In this document: in pieces, positions 8,519 to 16,332 of the stretch | How positions within the stretch are numbered: position 1 is the stretch's first letter | Layout: each line of letters starts with the position of its first letter | Source: JAICMB01 sp035295125 | Lineage (GTDB): Bacteria > Acidobacteriota > Terriglobia > Bryobacterales > Bryobacteraceae | NCBI GenBank assembly: GCA_035295125.1 | Contig: DATGJP010000050.1 | Span: 55,800-119,799 of the forward strand | Direction of reading: 5' to 3' | Length of the DNA stretch: 64,000 nt | Program-made: the position numbers and the translations under genes | The notes under the pieces: generated by a model | What the model was told of the DNA's origin: nothing | Databases searched by the model: none | What the model saw: the letters and a program-made list of their open reading frames with translations, nothing else

Positions 8519-11500
8519 TCAGAACTGGAATTTCAGAGCAAGCTGAAGCTGGCGCGAGCTGCCGCCGTCACCGGTCGGCACGCGCGTGCCACCCGTGATG
8601 CGGCCGAGCGTCGAACCGACCGTTGTCACCGGGCTGGTCAGGTTCGCATGGTTGAACAGGTCATAAGCGTCAGCGCGAAGCTGAATATTCATGCCGCCCT
8701 CGGTGAGCTTGAAATTCTTCACCAGAGCCATGTCCGTATTCACGAAGCCGGGGCCGATGACGACGTTGCGTCCCAGGTTTCCGAAGGCCGCGCCCTGATC
8801 GACGAAGACGGAGGGATTCTGGATGTAGGTGACCTGGGTCGGGCTGCCGATGGTCGATGGAGTGAAACCCGTGATGACGTTGCCCGTCACGTTTGGACGC
8901 AGCGTGCCAGTGCCCAGGAATGAAGTGTTGGTGGTGTGGAAGTTCAGCGGATTGCCGCTTTGCAGGGTCTGGATCAGGGAGAGTTCCCAGCCGCCGAGGA
9001 AGCGATTGCGTTCGAAGAAAGGCATGGCATAAATCCCGCTCAAAACGAAGCGGTGGCGAGCGTCGAAATCGGAGAGACCGCGATCGCCGGCAATGTTGTT
9101 ACTGTCCTGAAGCACGATGCCCTGAATGTTGCGCGAGTTATCGTCGATCGACTTAGAGAACTGGTAGTTCCCCTGGAACTGCAGACCCTTTGACACGCGC
9201 TTCTTCACGGTCAGCCACAGGGCTTGGTAGGACGAGTTGCCGTCGCTCTCGTAAACACCGATGTTCGTCAGCGGTACTCCAGGATCGATAGGGCTCGAAG
9301 CCGAGAGCCTTGGGAAGGGGCGAACGCCATTCACCAGCTGATTGTAATTGCGCTCGATGTTGAGGTCGGTTCCCTTCGTGCCAACATAGCTGGCACTCAG
9401 GGCGTAGTCGTGAGCAAACTCCTGCTCGACGTTGAAGTTCCATTCCGAGAAGTAGGCATCGTGATAGCTGTGCGCTACCGAGACGGGCGAAACCGCGCCG
9501 TTGGCGAGAGGGAACGCGTTCGCTAGAGTCACGAACGACCCCGCCGGCGGGGTGTAAGAAACCGGAAATGCATTCGGCGGATTAGCCGCCAGCCCGGTCA
9601 CCAGTCCCAGTGTCGGCTGATCGGTCATAATCGCATACGAACTCCGGATGACGGTCTTGCCGTTATGAAACGGATCGAAGACGATGCCAACGCGGGGTTG
9701 GAAGTTGAGCGCGCTCTGCTGATAGGCATTGCTCGGCCCCCCGCGTCCCACATTCTGCAGCGTGACGGTAGTGGGATCGAAAACGACGAAACGGTTTTCG
9801 GCTTCCGTCGGCGTGCCGTACCAGTCGTATCGCAGGCCCAGGCTGACTGTGAAGGACGGCGTCACCTTCCAACTATCGGTGATGAAGGCCCCGAGGGAAC
9901 TCCCGTAGGTTCTGTTGGAGCGATTGGCGTTAGTCACGCTAAAGCTGTTGGCCTGATCGGCGAGGAATGCCGTGATGCTGGGGAAGCCGAACGTTCCGGG
10001 TGTGTACGAGAAGTTATCGGAGTTCTGACGGCGGAACTCGCCGCCCATCTTGATAATGTGATTTCCCTTCACCCAGCTAAAAGTGTCGGATGTGCTGCCG
10101 ACGTTGTCGCCGCGGCCCTGTGGAAATCCACCAATGCCTCCGAACGTGAACGCACCCGAGACCGACATTTGAGGCAGCCCGATGGCCGCCGTCACACCGC
10201 TATTGATGCCGAAAGCTGTCGCGGAATCCGTGTTGTCGCCGGCAAAGGTGATGTGAATGCGATTACCGCCCAGGCGGAATTCGTTTGTGAGCGTCGGGCT
10301 GATCGACCAGATTTCATTAAAGGTGAGGAGCTGCCGATTGCCATTACGCTGATCGCCTCCGCCGGGGAAGCTGTTTCCGTCCGTCGGTGGCGGCTCGTTG
10401 CGCTCGTCGCGCTGCGTCGCGTAGTAGAAGTTCAGGCGATGCTTATCACTCAATGCATAGCCGACGTTGACTGTGCCCTGTTCAATATTCACCGGCGCGC
10501 TGGCGGCCCCGACGAAGGCGCTGGTTCCGGAATTGGGCAGCGGAATCAGGGGCAGCAGCTTCTGGATGATCGGATCGGTGGCAGTGGCGCGCTGCGCCAC
10601 GGTGGGTACCGTTGCCGACAGGGCAACCGCTTGCCGCTGGCGCAAGCCTTCATAGCTGAAGAACGCAAACAGCTTGTTCTTGATGATCGCGCCGCCGCCG
10701 TCGCCACCGAACTGGTTGCGGATGAACTGATTTTCGGGGTTCGGCACGAGGGCGCCGCCGACCGTCACAAAGGTCGGATTGGTGAAATTGCGCGCATCGA
10801 ACCAGTCATTGCGCAGAAACTCGTAGGCTTCACCATGCCAGCGGTTCTCGCCGGATCGCGTCGCAATGTTCACGATGGAGCCGGAATTGCGGCCATACTC
10901 GGCGCTGAACGTGGAATTGTCGATCTTGAATTCCTCGACGGTGTTGATCGTCGGCTGGAAGGTGATCTGATTCTGGTTCGGATCGCTCAAGTTGATGCCG
11001 TTGATCATGAAGTTCACGCTGTCTTCACGCGCACCGGCGGAGTTGAAGGAGAACGATCCCTGTCCGCGCAACGGAGCGGTGAGAAATCCATTGACAGGCG
11101 GCGTGACAGTGCCGACCGTGAGGTACGACAGATCGATGAAGTGCCGGCCATTCAACGGGACTTCCTGAACCGTGCGTTGATTCACGACGTCGCCGAGCGT
11201 GGAGGTCGTGGAGTCAACCAGCGGGGATGCCGCGGTCACTTCGACCGTATCGCTCGTGGCGGCGATCTGCATGGTGAAATCCTGCCGGAGCGTTACGCCG
11301 ACGGCGAGTTCGACGCCGTTGGCGATGGCTGTACGCATGCCCTGAGACTTCGATTCCACGCGATACCTGCCGACCGGGAGGGAAGTGACGAGATAGATTC
11401 CCGACGTGTCGGTCTTGGCGACGTGCTCCTCACCCGTGCCGAGATTGTGAATTGTTACGGTTGCACCGGGTATGGGTGCGCCGGTTGCGTCAACGATGGT

Positions 11501-11590
11501 GCCGGTGATGCTGGCAGTGGATTGGGCGAAGGTAAGTCCGCCAAAAAACAATACACATATGGCGATTGCCGCCATGTAAAGCTTATTCAT
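8519..11590 (-). CDS. Oar-like TonB-dependent receptor with carboxypeptidase regulatory domain
   Basis: 1023 residues from the ATG at 11590, chosen because AAAGGGGTC lies just upstream and a clean signal peptide follows (MNKLYMAAIAICVLFFGGLTFAQ). Domains: CarboxypepD_reg-like (about 28-105, SITGTIVDATGAPIPGATV), plug region (about 120-230, VPLNGRHFIDLSYLTVG) and a long beta-barrel ending in LQLALKFQF, a typical outer-membrane C-terminus with a final Phe. Proteins of this type are strongly expanded in Acidobacteriota and are predicted outer-membrane transporters of oligosaccharides or peptides; the ligand is unknown. The gene is apparently monocistronic, with a terminator at 8411-8453. A 643-residue open frame on the opposite strand is an artefact of codon bias. 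Confidence 0.92.
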   Translation of the reverse strand: MNKLYMAAIAICVLFFGGLTFAQSTASITGTIVDATGAPIPGATVTIHNLGTGEEHVAKTDTSGIYLVTSLPVGRYRVESKSQGMRTAIANGVELAVGVTLRQDFTMQIAATSDTVEVTAASPLVDSTTSTLGDVVNQRTVQEVPLNGRHFIDLSYLTVGTVTPPVNGFLTAPLRGQGSFSFNSAGAREDSVNFMINGINLSDPNQNQITFQPTINTVEEFKIDNSTFSAEYGRNSGSIVNIATRSGENRWHGEAYEFLRNDWFDARNFTNPTFVTVGGALVPNPENQFIRNQFGGDGGGAIIKNKLFAFFSYEGLRQRQAVALSATVPTVAQRATATDPIIQKLLPLIPLPNSGTSAFVGAASAPVNIEQGTVNVGYALSDKHRLNFYYATQRDERNEPPPTDGNSFPGGGDQRNGNRQLLTFNEIWSISPTLTNEFRLGGNRIHITFAGDNTDSATAFGINSGVTAAIGLPQMSVSGAFTFGGIGGFPQGRGDNVGSTSDTFSWVKGNHIIKMGGEFRRQNSDNFSYTPGTFGFPSITAFLADQANSFSVTNANRSNRTYGSSLGAFITDSWKVTPSFTVSLGLRYDWYGTPTEAENRFVVFDPTTVTLQNVGRGGPSNAYQQSALNFQPRVGIVFDPFHNGKTVIRSSYAIMTDQPTLGLVTGLAANPPNAFPVSYTPPAGSFVTLANAFPLANGAVSPVSVAHSYHDAYFSEWNFNVEQEFAHDYALSASYVGTKGTDLNIERNYNQLVNGVRPFPRLSASSPIDPGVPLTNIGVYESDGNSSYQALWLTVKKRVSKGLQFQGNYQFSKSIDDNSRNIQGIVLQDSNNIAGDRGLSDFDARHRFVLSGIYAMPFFERNRFLGGWELSLIQTLQSGNPLNFHTTNTSFLGTGTLRPNVTGNVITGFTPSTIGSPTQVTYIQNPSVFVDQGAAFGNLGRNVVIGPGFVNTDMALVKNFKLTEGGMNIQLRADAYDLFNHANLTSPVTTVGSTLGRITGGTRVPTGDGGSSRQLQLALKFQF

Positions 11591-11706
11591 ATTTGACCCC
11601 TTTCGGAGTTCCCGGCGGGAAGACGCGGGTGTAGTACACCTATCGACGAGCCCCTCCCCTGCCAAGAACACTTTGTCTCCAAGGTAAAACATCCGCGGGA
11701 GCCGCG

Positions 11707-12429
11707 TCAACTTCGCCGTGGACCGGATAGTCCTTTGACTTCAGAGGGTTTGAGGCGCCGGTAGCGTCCGATTTGGAGGTCCTCGATGCGTAATGGACCG
11801 ACCGCCGTGCGCACGAGCTTCAGCACCTTGCTGCCGACCGACTCAATCATGCGTCGGACCTGGCGGTTGCGTCCTTCGCGGATGGTGAGTTCGATAAAGC
11901 TGTATTTGCCGGAGTCGCGGACGCGGGTCACTTCGGCGGGTTGCGTCGGGCCGTCGCTGAGCTCGACGCCGTTTCGAAGCTGCTCGAGTTGATCGTCGGT
12001 TAGGCGCGTCGACGATTTCACCAGATACGTCTTGGGGATCTTGTAATCGGGGTTGGTGACGCGTTCGGCGAATTGAGTGTCGTTGGTCATGAGGAGCAGG
12101 CCGCTGCTGTCCTGGTCAAGTCGTCCGACCGGGACCAGCCATTGGCCCAAGTCCTCAATCAGGTCGTAGACCGTCGGCCGGCCCTGGGGGTCGCCATAGC
12201 TGGTGATGTAGCCCTTCGGCTTGTAAAGCAGAATGTACAGCTTCTCACTGGAGCGGACGGGCTTGCCGTCGAAGGTGACGCGGTCGCGATCGAAATCGAC
12301 CCAATGGTCGGGGGTGCGGATCACCTTGCCGTTGACCTTGACACGGCCGGTTCCAATCCAGCTTCTGGCCTCGGTTCGGGAGCCGAGGCCGGCTTTGGAG
12401 AGGACCCGGTCGAGTGTCTTGAGCGGCAA
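11707..12429 (-). CDS. S4-domain rRNA pseudouridine synthase (RsuA/RluB family)
   Basis: 240 residues. An N-terminal S4 RNA-binding domain (about 5-60, LDRVLSKAGLGSRTEARSWI) is followed by the catalytic domain with GRLDQDSSGLLLMTND, in which the Asp of GRLD is the nucleophile that isomerises uridine in ribosomal RNA. The C-terminus has EGRNRQVRRM. The exact rRNA position (23S or 16S) cannot be assigned. The only in-frame start upstream of the S4 domain is TTG at 12429; an in-frame stop precedes it. It diverges from the acetamidase-like gene across 41 bases that contain overlapping inverted repeats. Confidence 0.9.
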   Translation of the reverse strand: MPLKTLDRVLSKAGLGSRTEARSWIGTGRVKVNGKVIRTPDHWVDFDRDRVTFDGKPVRSSEKLYILLYKPKGYITSYGDPQGRPTVYDLIEDLGQWLVPVGRLDQDSSGLLLMTNDTQFAERVTNPDYKIPKTYLVKSSTRLTDDQLEQLRNGVELSDGPTQPAEVTRVRDSGKYSFIELTIREGRNRQVRRMIESVGSKVLKLVRTAVGPLRIEDLQIGRYRRLKPSEVKGLSGPRRS

Positions 12430-12433
12430 TCTC

Positions 12434-12459
12434 CATTATCGGCTTGTCAGATAATGACA
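12434..12459. promoter_or_regulatory. Overlapping inverted repeats in a divergent promoter region
   Basis: CATTATC (12434-12440) pairs with GATAATG (12450-12456), and TGTCA (12445-12449) pairs with TGACA (12455-12459). They fill the short gap between the divergent pseudouridine synthase and acetamidase-like genes, a plausible place for an operator or back-to-back promoters. No regulator is identified. Confidence 0.3.
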
Positions 12460-12470
12460 GAATCGAACAT

Positions 12471-13484
12471 ATGCGACGCATCCTCTTCTGCGCGATGGTG
12501 GTGCCAATGCTCTGCCAGGCGGAGCACTACGAGCTTAAGGCCACGCCGAAAACGGTGGTTTGGGGTAACTATGCAGCTCTCAACCCGCCGGTGCTGCGAG
12601 TGAAGTCGGGCGACACCGTACGGATCGAGACCGTGTCGACCGGGAATCCGCGGCAGTTCGAAAGCGCGGGCGTGCCTGCGGCTCAGATCCCGCAGAACTT
12701 TCGAGACATTTTCGCGGAGGTCAAGGAGCGCGGTCCGGGCGGGCATATTTTGACGGGACCCGTTTTTGTCGAAGGCGCCGAGCCCGGCGACGTGTTGGAA
12801 GTCCGCATCCAGAAGATCGAAGTGACGCTGCCGTTTGCGTATAACGGGTTTCGGCCGGGTTCGGGATTCCTGCCGGATGATTTTCCGTCGGCTAAGACGA
12901 AGATCATTCCGCTGGACGCGGCGCGCGGCGTCGCAAAATTTGCCGACGGGATTGAGATTCCGATGCGTCCTTTCTTTGGAAGCCTGGGCGTCGCTCCGCC
13001 CGAAGCCAACGGGAAGATCAACAGCGCTCCGCCATGGATTCATGCGGGCAATATGGACAATCGGGAACTGGTGGCTGGGACCACCTTGTACATTCCCGTG
13101 CACGCGCCGGGGGCGTTGTTCGAAGCTGGAGATGGGCACGCGGGGCAGGGAGATGGTGAGGTCGACATTACGGCGATGGAAACTGCGCTGACTGGTACGT
13201 TTCAGTTCGTCGTGCGCAAGGACATGCACCTGCGATGGCCGCGCGCGGAGACGCCGACGCATTACATCACGATGGGATTCAACGAGGACCTGACGGAGGC
13301 GGCGAAGCTCGCGGTGCGCGAGGCGATCGACTTTCTGTCCAACGAGAAGCACTTAAGCCGTGAGGAGGCTTATATGCTTTCGAGCGTGGCCGTCGATTTT
13401 TGTATCACGCAGGCCGTGGACGGCAACAAGGGCGTCCACGCCATGATTCCCAAGTCTATCTTTGTTGGAGCGCAGCGGCGCTAA
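12471..13484 (+). CDS. Acetamidase/formamidase family protein, exported
   Basis: 337 residues from the ATG at 12471, which gives a clear signal peptide (MRRILFCAMVVPMLCQA). An earlier GTG/ATG-like frame start at 12444 would bury it. The mature part matches the FmdA/AmdA fold: VKSGDTVRIET near residue 45, TGPVFVEGAEPGDVLEV, GNMDNRELVAGTTLYIPV (about 195) and AYMLSSVAVDF near the C-terminus. Family members hydrolyse short amides to ammonia and the acid; an extracytoplasmic version points to scavenging, which is inference. Its 3' end overlaps the convergent ABC ATPase gene by 29 bases. Confidence 0.88.
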   Translation: MRRILFCAMVVPMLCQAEHYELKATPKTVVWGNYAALNPPVLRVKSGDTVRIETVSTGNPRQFESAGVPAAQIPQNFRDIFAEVKERGPGGHILTGPVFVEGAEPGDVLEVRIQKIEVTLPFAYNGFRPGSGFLPDDFPSAKTKIIPLDAARGVAKFADGIEIPMRPFFGSLGVAPPEANGKINSAPPWIHAGNMDNRELVAGTTLYIPVHAPGALFEAGDGHAGQGDGEVDITAMETALTGTFQFVVRKDMHLRWPRAETPTHYITMGFNEDLTEAAKLAVREAIDFLSNEKHLSREEAYMLSSVAVDFCITQAVDGNKGVHAMIPKSIFVGAQRR

Positions 13485-14286
13485 CCGGCTCTTCGGAGAC
13501 CGCGCGGGCCAGATTGCCGAGTTGACGCGGGATGGCGCCTAAGAGCGCGCGCGTGTACTGGTGACGCGGCGTGCTGAAGAGCTGTTCGGTTGCGCCGGTT
13601 TCGACGATGGCGCCGTGATCGAGGATCGCGACGCGCTCGCAGAGCGAGGCCACCGAGAGCAGGTCGTGAGAGATGAAGAGAATCGCCATGTTCAGTTCAT
13701 GGTTTAGCGACTTGAAAAGGGCGAGGATCTCGGAGGCGGTGATGGCGTCCAGCGCGCTGGTCGGTTCGTCGGCGATGATCAGGCGCGGACGATGCAGGAT
13801 GGCCATCGCGATCAGGACGCGCTGGGCCTGGCCGACGCTGAGTTGGCGGGGATAGCGGTTGAGCAGATCGCCGCCGCCGTTGAGCCGTACGAGATGGAAC
13901 GCCTCCAGGGCTCGTTCCCGCCATTCGTGCTTGTCGGGCGCGTGGGCTCTCCATGCTTCGGCCATCTGGGTTCCGATTCTTAACGCCGGGTTGAGCGAGG
14001 CGATGGGGCTTTGCAGCACCATGGCGATTTCGCGTCCTCGTATCGCGCGCATGTCGGACGGCTTGAGACGCATCAGGTCGTGGTCGGCATAGACGATGCT
14101 GCCTTGGACGCGGGCTGAGTTTTCTGGAAGCAGGCGCATGATGGAGAGCGCGAGAGTGCTTTTGCCGGAGCCGCTTTCGCCGACCAGGCCGAGGATTTCA
14201 CCCGCAGCGATATCGAGGGCGCAGTTGCGCAGCACACCGGGGCGCTTGGGATAGTCGACGGTGAGGCGGACGCTGAGAAGGCTCAT
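13456..14286 (-). CDS. Oligopeptide-type ABC transporter ATP-binding protein
   Basis: 276 residues. Walker A is GESGSGKST (about 36-44), the signature is LSVGQAQR (about 148), Walker B is LIIADEPTSALD and the H-loop His is in FISHDL. The sequence resembles the DppD/OppD class but is about 50 residues shorter than usual. It lies downstream of two permeases on the same strand but 373 bases away, and the gap is full of inverted repeats. No second ATPase and no substrate-binding protein are nearby, so the transporter is incomplete here or uses partners elsewhere. The 3' end overlaps the convergent acetamidase-like gene. Confidence 0.88.
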   Translation of the reverse strand: MSLLSVRLTVDYPKRPGVLRNCALDIAAGEILGLVGESGSGKSTLALSIMRLLPENSARVQGSIVYADHDLMRLKPSDMRAIRGREIAMVLQSPIASLNPALRIGTQMAEAWRAHAPDKHEWRERALEAFHLVRLNGGGDLLNRYPRQLSVGQAQRVLIAMAILHRPRLIIADEPTSALDAITASEILALFKSLNHELNMAILFISHDLLSVASLCERVAILDHGAIVETGATEQLFSTPRHQYTRALLGAIPRQLGNLARAVSEEPVSAAALQQR

Positions 14287-14342
14287 ACGCTGATTCGTCG
14301 CATGTCGTGAAGATGTGAAGCATGTGGAAGAGGGAAGCAGGG

Positions 14343-14592
14343 CTTCAGCCTGTCGCCTGGGACCGCTGGTCTACGAAAAGGAATGGCGGCGCAGGCGGTT
14401 TCGCCTGCTCCGCATGACTCAGACGTCTTCGCTGGAGCATTTCTGCTGCTCATGGGCTGCAGGCAGTGGAAGGGTGGCGCGGTCCGTTTCGCCCGCCTTT
14501 GGACCACACCGACAACACACAGGCGAAACCGCCGGCGCCACCTTGTTTTCATCCACTTTCGTGGACCGGCGGTCCATGGCGACAGGCTGAAT
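14343..14592. repeat. Large imperfect inverted repeat inside the peptide-transporter operon
   Basis: The segment 14343-14408 reads, with a few gaps, as the reverse complement of 14521-14592. Shared modules are TTCAGCCTGTCGCC, the palindrome GGACCGC-GGTC followed by ACGAAA, and GGCGGTTTCGCCTG. About 110 bases lie between the arms. The rest of the gap from 14287 to 14659 holds no credible gene. The modules resemble the dispersed repeats at 8495 and 39859. Confidence 0.6.
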
Positions 14593-14659
14593 TCACAACC
14601 TCGAATTCTCGGCGGTACCCAGAGAATCAGCAACTGTGTAAAACCCTTCCTCACGATAC

Positions 14660-15469
14660 TCACGAATGGTGCTCCCCCTGTTGCGCCAGGGTGATCTGGA
14701 AGCAGCTCACGACCACAATGAGGAGGCCCACCGGCGCCAGCATCCACGGATTGGCGAGCACCGCGGAGTAGTTTTCGAGGTCGCGGAGGAGGCTGCCCCA
14801 GGAGGGCAGCGGTTCGGCGACGCCGAGTCCCAGCAGGCCCAGATTGGCCTCGCCAATGATGAACATTGGGATCGAGACCCAAAACTGCGCGATTAGGATC
14901 GGCTTCAGGTTCGGAAGCAGATGGCGCCAGAAGAGGCGAACTGGATGAGTGCCGGTCAGGCGTGCCTGAAGAACGAAACCGGACGTGACGATCTCGCGCG
15001 TTGCAGCGCGGACGAGGCGCGCCGATTGCGCCCAGCCGAGGCAGCCAAGCAGCAGGAACGTGATGCTGACGGACGCAAGGGGCGATACATTCAGAGGTAG
15101 CACCGCGCGCACGGCGATCAACAGGAAAAGCCACGGCAGCGCGAGAAACAGGTCTGTAGCCGAAAGCAGGAGCCGCTCGGCGCGGGCGCCCAGGAAACCG
15201 GCGAGTCCTCCGACGCAGGCCGCGAGAAGTGTGGAGATCAGGGCGGCGGCGGGGGCGAGCAGCAGTGAGATGCGGGTGCCGTAGAGCAGACGAGCGAGCC
15301 GGTCGCGGCCCAGTTCGTCAGTGCCGAGTGGGAATTGGCGCGACGGCGGCGCGCTGATGGAATCACGGAACTGCTGATCGTAACGATTGGGCGTCAGTGC
15401 GCCGGCCAGCAAGCCACCCAGGAAGACAAGAATGAGCAGTGTCGCGGCGACTTTGGCGGAGAGGCTCAT
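14660..15469 (-). CDS. Peptide/nickel-type ABC transporter permease (DppC-like)
   Basis: 269 residues from the ATG at 15469, which overlaps the stop of the upstream permease (ATGA); a longer open frame upstream is a shadow. A first membrane helix (about 5-27) is followed by the DppC-type linker PLGTDELGRDRLARLLYGTR and a BPD_transp_1 domain with about five more helices; the EAA-like loop reads QARLTGTHPVRLFWRHLLPN. It would form the inner-membrane channel with the partner permease encoded just upstream. Confidence 0.88.
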   Translation of the reverse strand: MSLSAKVAATLLILVFLGGLLAGALTPNRYDQQFRDSISAPPSRQFPLGTDELGRDRLARLLYGTRISLLLAPAAALISTLLAACVGGLAGFLGARAERLLLSATDLFLALPWLFLLIAVRAVLPLNVSPLASVSITFLLLGCLGWAQSARLVRAATREIVTSGFVLQARLTGTHPVRLFWRHLLPNLKPILIAQFWVSIPMFIIGEANLGLLGLGVAEPLPSWGSLLRDLENYSAVLANPWMLAPVGLLIVVVSCFQITLAQQGEHHS

Positions 15470-16329
15470 CTGGTGCACCATTCGATGAACATGTCGCCAA
15501 TCGCATTGACGATCAGGACGGTGAGCGCTACCAGCATCGTGATGCTTACGAGCAGAGGCAGATCGCGGCCGAGCGCGGACTTCCAGACCAGTTGTCCGAT
15601 TCCGGGCGTATCGCAGACCACCTCGACGGGAATTGACGCGCTGAAGGCAATGGTAAGGGACATGCCGCAAAGGGCGATCAGGTGCGGAGCCACGGGCGTC
15701 ACCACGTGCGCGAAAATCAGCCGCGATTTGGAGATGCCGCGAGCGCGCGCGGCCAGTACGTGCGGTGAGTTCAGCGCGGAAAGCAAGAGGTTCTTGGAGT
15801 ACCGATAGACGTGCGGCGTGACGAGCAGGGCGATGGCCCACTTGCCGTTCGCACCCGTCCAGAGAAACGCGAGCCCGAGGACGGCCGCCGGAATAGAGAG
15901 CAGCAGGCCGGTCGAGACATCGGCCGCTATGTCCGAGGACGGAGTGCGCCAGAACACCGTGCCGAGTGCGAGCAGGAGGCCGAGCAACATCCCTCCGGCT
16001 ATCCCGTAGGTGATGGACACGGCGGTTTCCGGCAATCGTTCGCGCAAAAGCTCAGCGACGGGTCGATTGAAAGAACGCGAAACGCCGAGATCGCCCGTGA
16101 AGAGGCTCTTCAGGAACGAAAGGTAGAATCGTGCGATATTCGAGTCGGCCTGCCGTTCGGCCCGGGCGGCTTCATGGCTTTCTCGGCTGAGGCCCGTTAC
16201 GACGTCTCGCTCGTCGGTATTAAAGCCCGGCGCCACGCGGACCATGGTCGCTCCAATCAATCCGCCCAAAAGGACGGTCAGAACGATGCGGCGAGCTTGT
16301 GCCCAGAGGATGTGGGCGACTCGTGCCAC
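15466..16329 (-). CDS. Peptide/nickel-type ABC transporter permease (DppB-like)
   Basis: 287 residues, starting with GTG only three bases after the stop of the HD-GYP/GGDEF gene. An N-terminal helix (about 13-32), a periplasmic loop, then a permease domain with FLKSLFTGDLGVSRSFNRPV (about 72), typical of DppB, and the cytoplasmic coupling loop ARARGISKSRLIFAHVVTPV. Translationally coupled to the DppC-like gene by an ATGA overlap. The close link to a c-di-GMP enzyme upstream is unusual for a peptide transporter. Confidence 0.87.
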   Translation of the reverse strand: MARVAHILWAQARRIVLTVLLGGLIGATMVRVAPGFNTDERDVVTGLSRESHEAARAERQADSNIARFYLSFLKSLFTGDLGVSRSFNRPVAELLRERLPETAVSITYGIAGGMLLGLLLALGTVFWRTPSSDIAADVSTGLLLSIPAAVLGLAFLWTGANGKWAIALLVTPHVYRYSKNLLLSALNSPHVLAARARGISKSRLIFAHVVTPVAPHLIALCGMSLTIAFSASIPVEVVCDTPGIGQLVWKSALGRDLPLLVSITMLVALTVLIVNAIGDMFIEWCTR

Positions 16330-16332
16330 AGC

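Noticed and set aside
9665..11596. 643-codon open frame on the plus strand
   Set aside because: It is antisense to the TonB receptor; its translation is Arg/Glu-rich with no domain, as expected from the codon bias of a GC-rich gene.
14283..15134. 283-codon open frame on the minus strand across the repeat-filled gap
   Set aside because: Arg/Pro-rich, crosses the inverted repeat and overlaps the genuine DppC-like gene in another frame.
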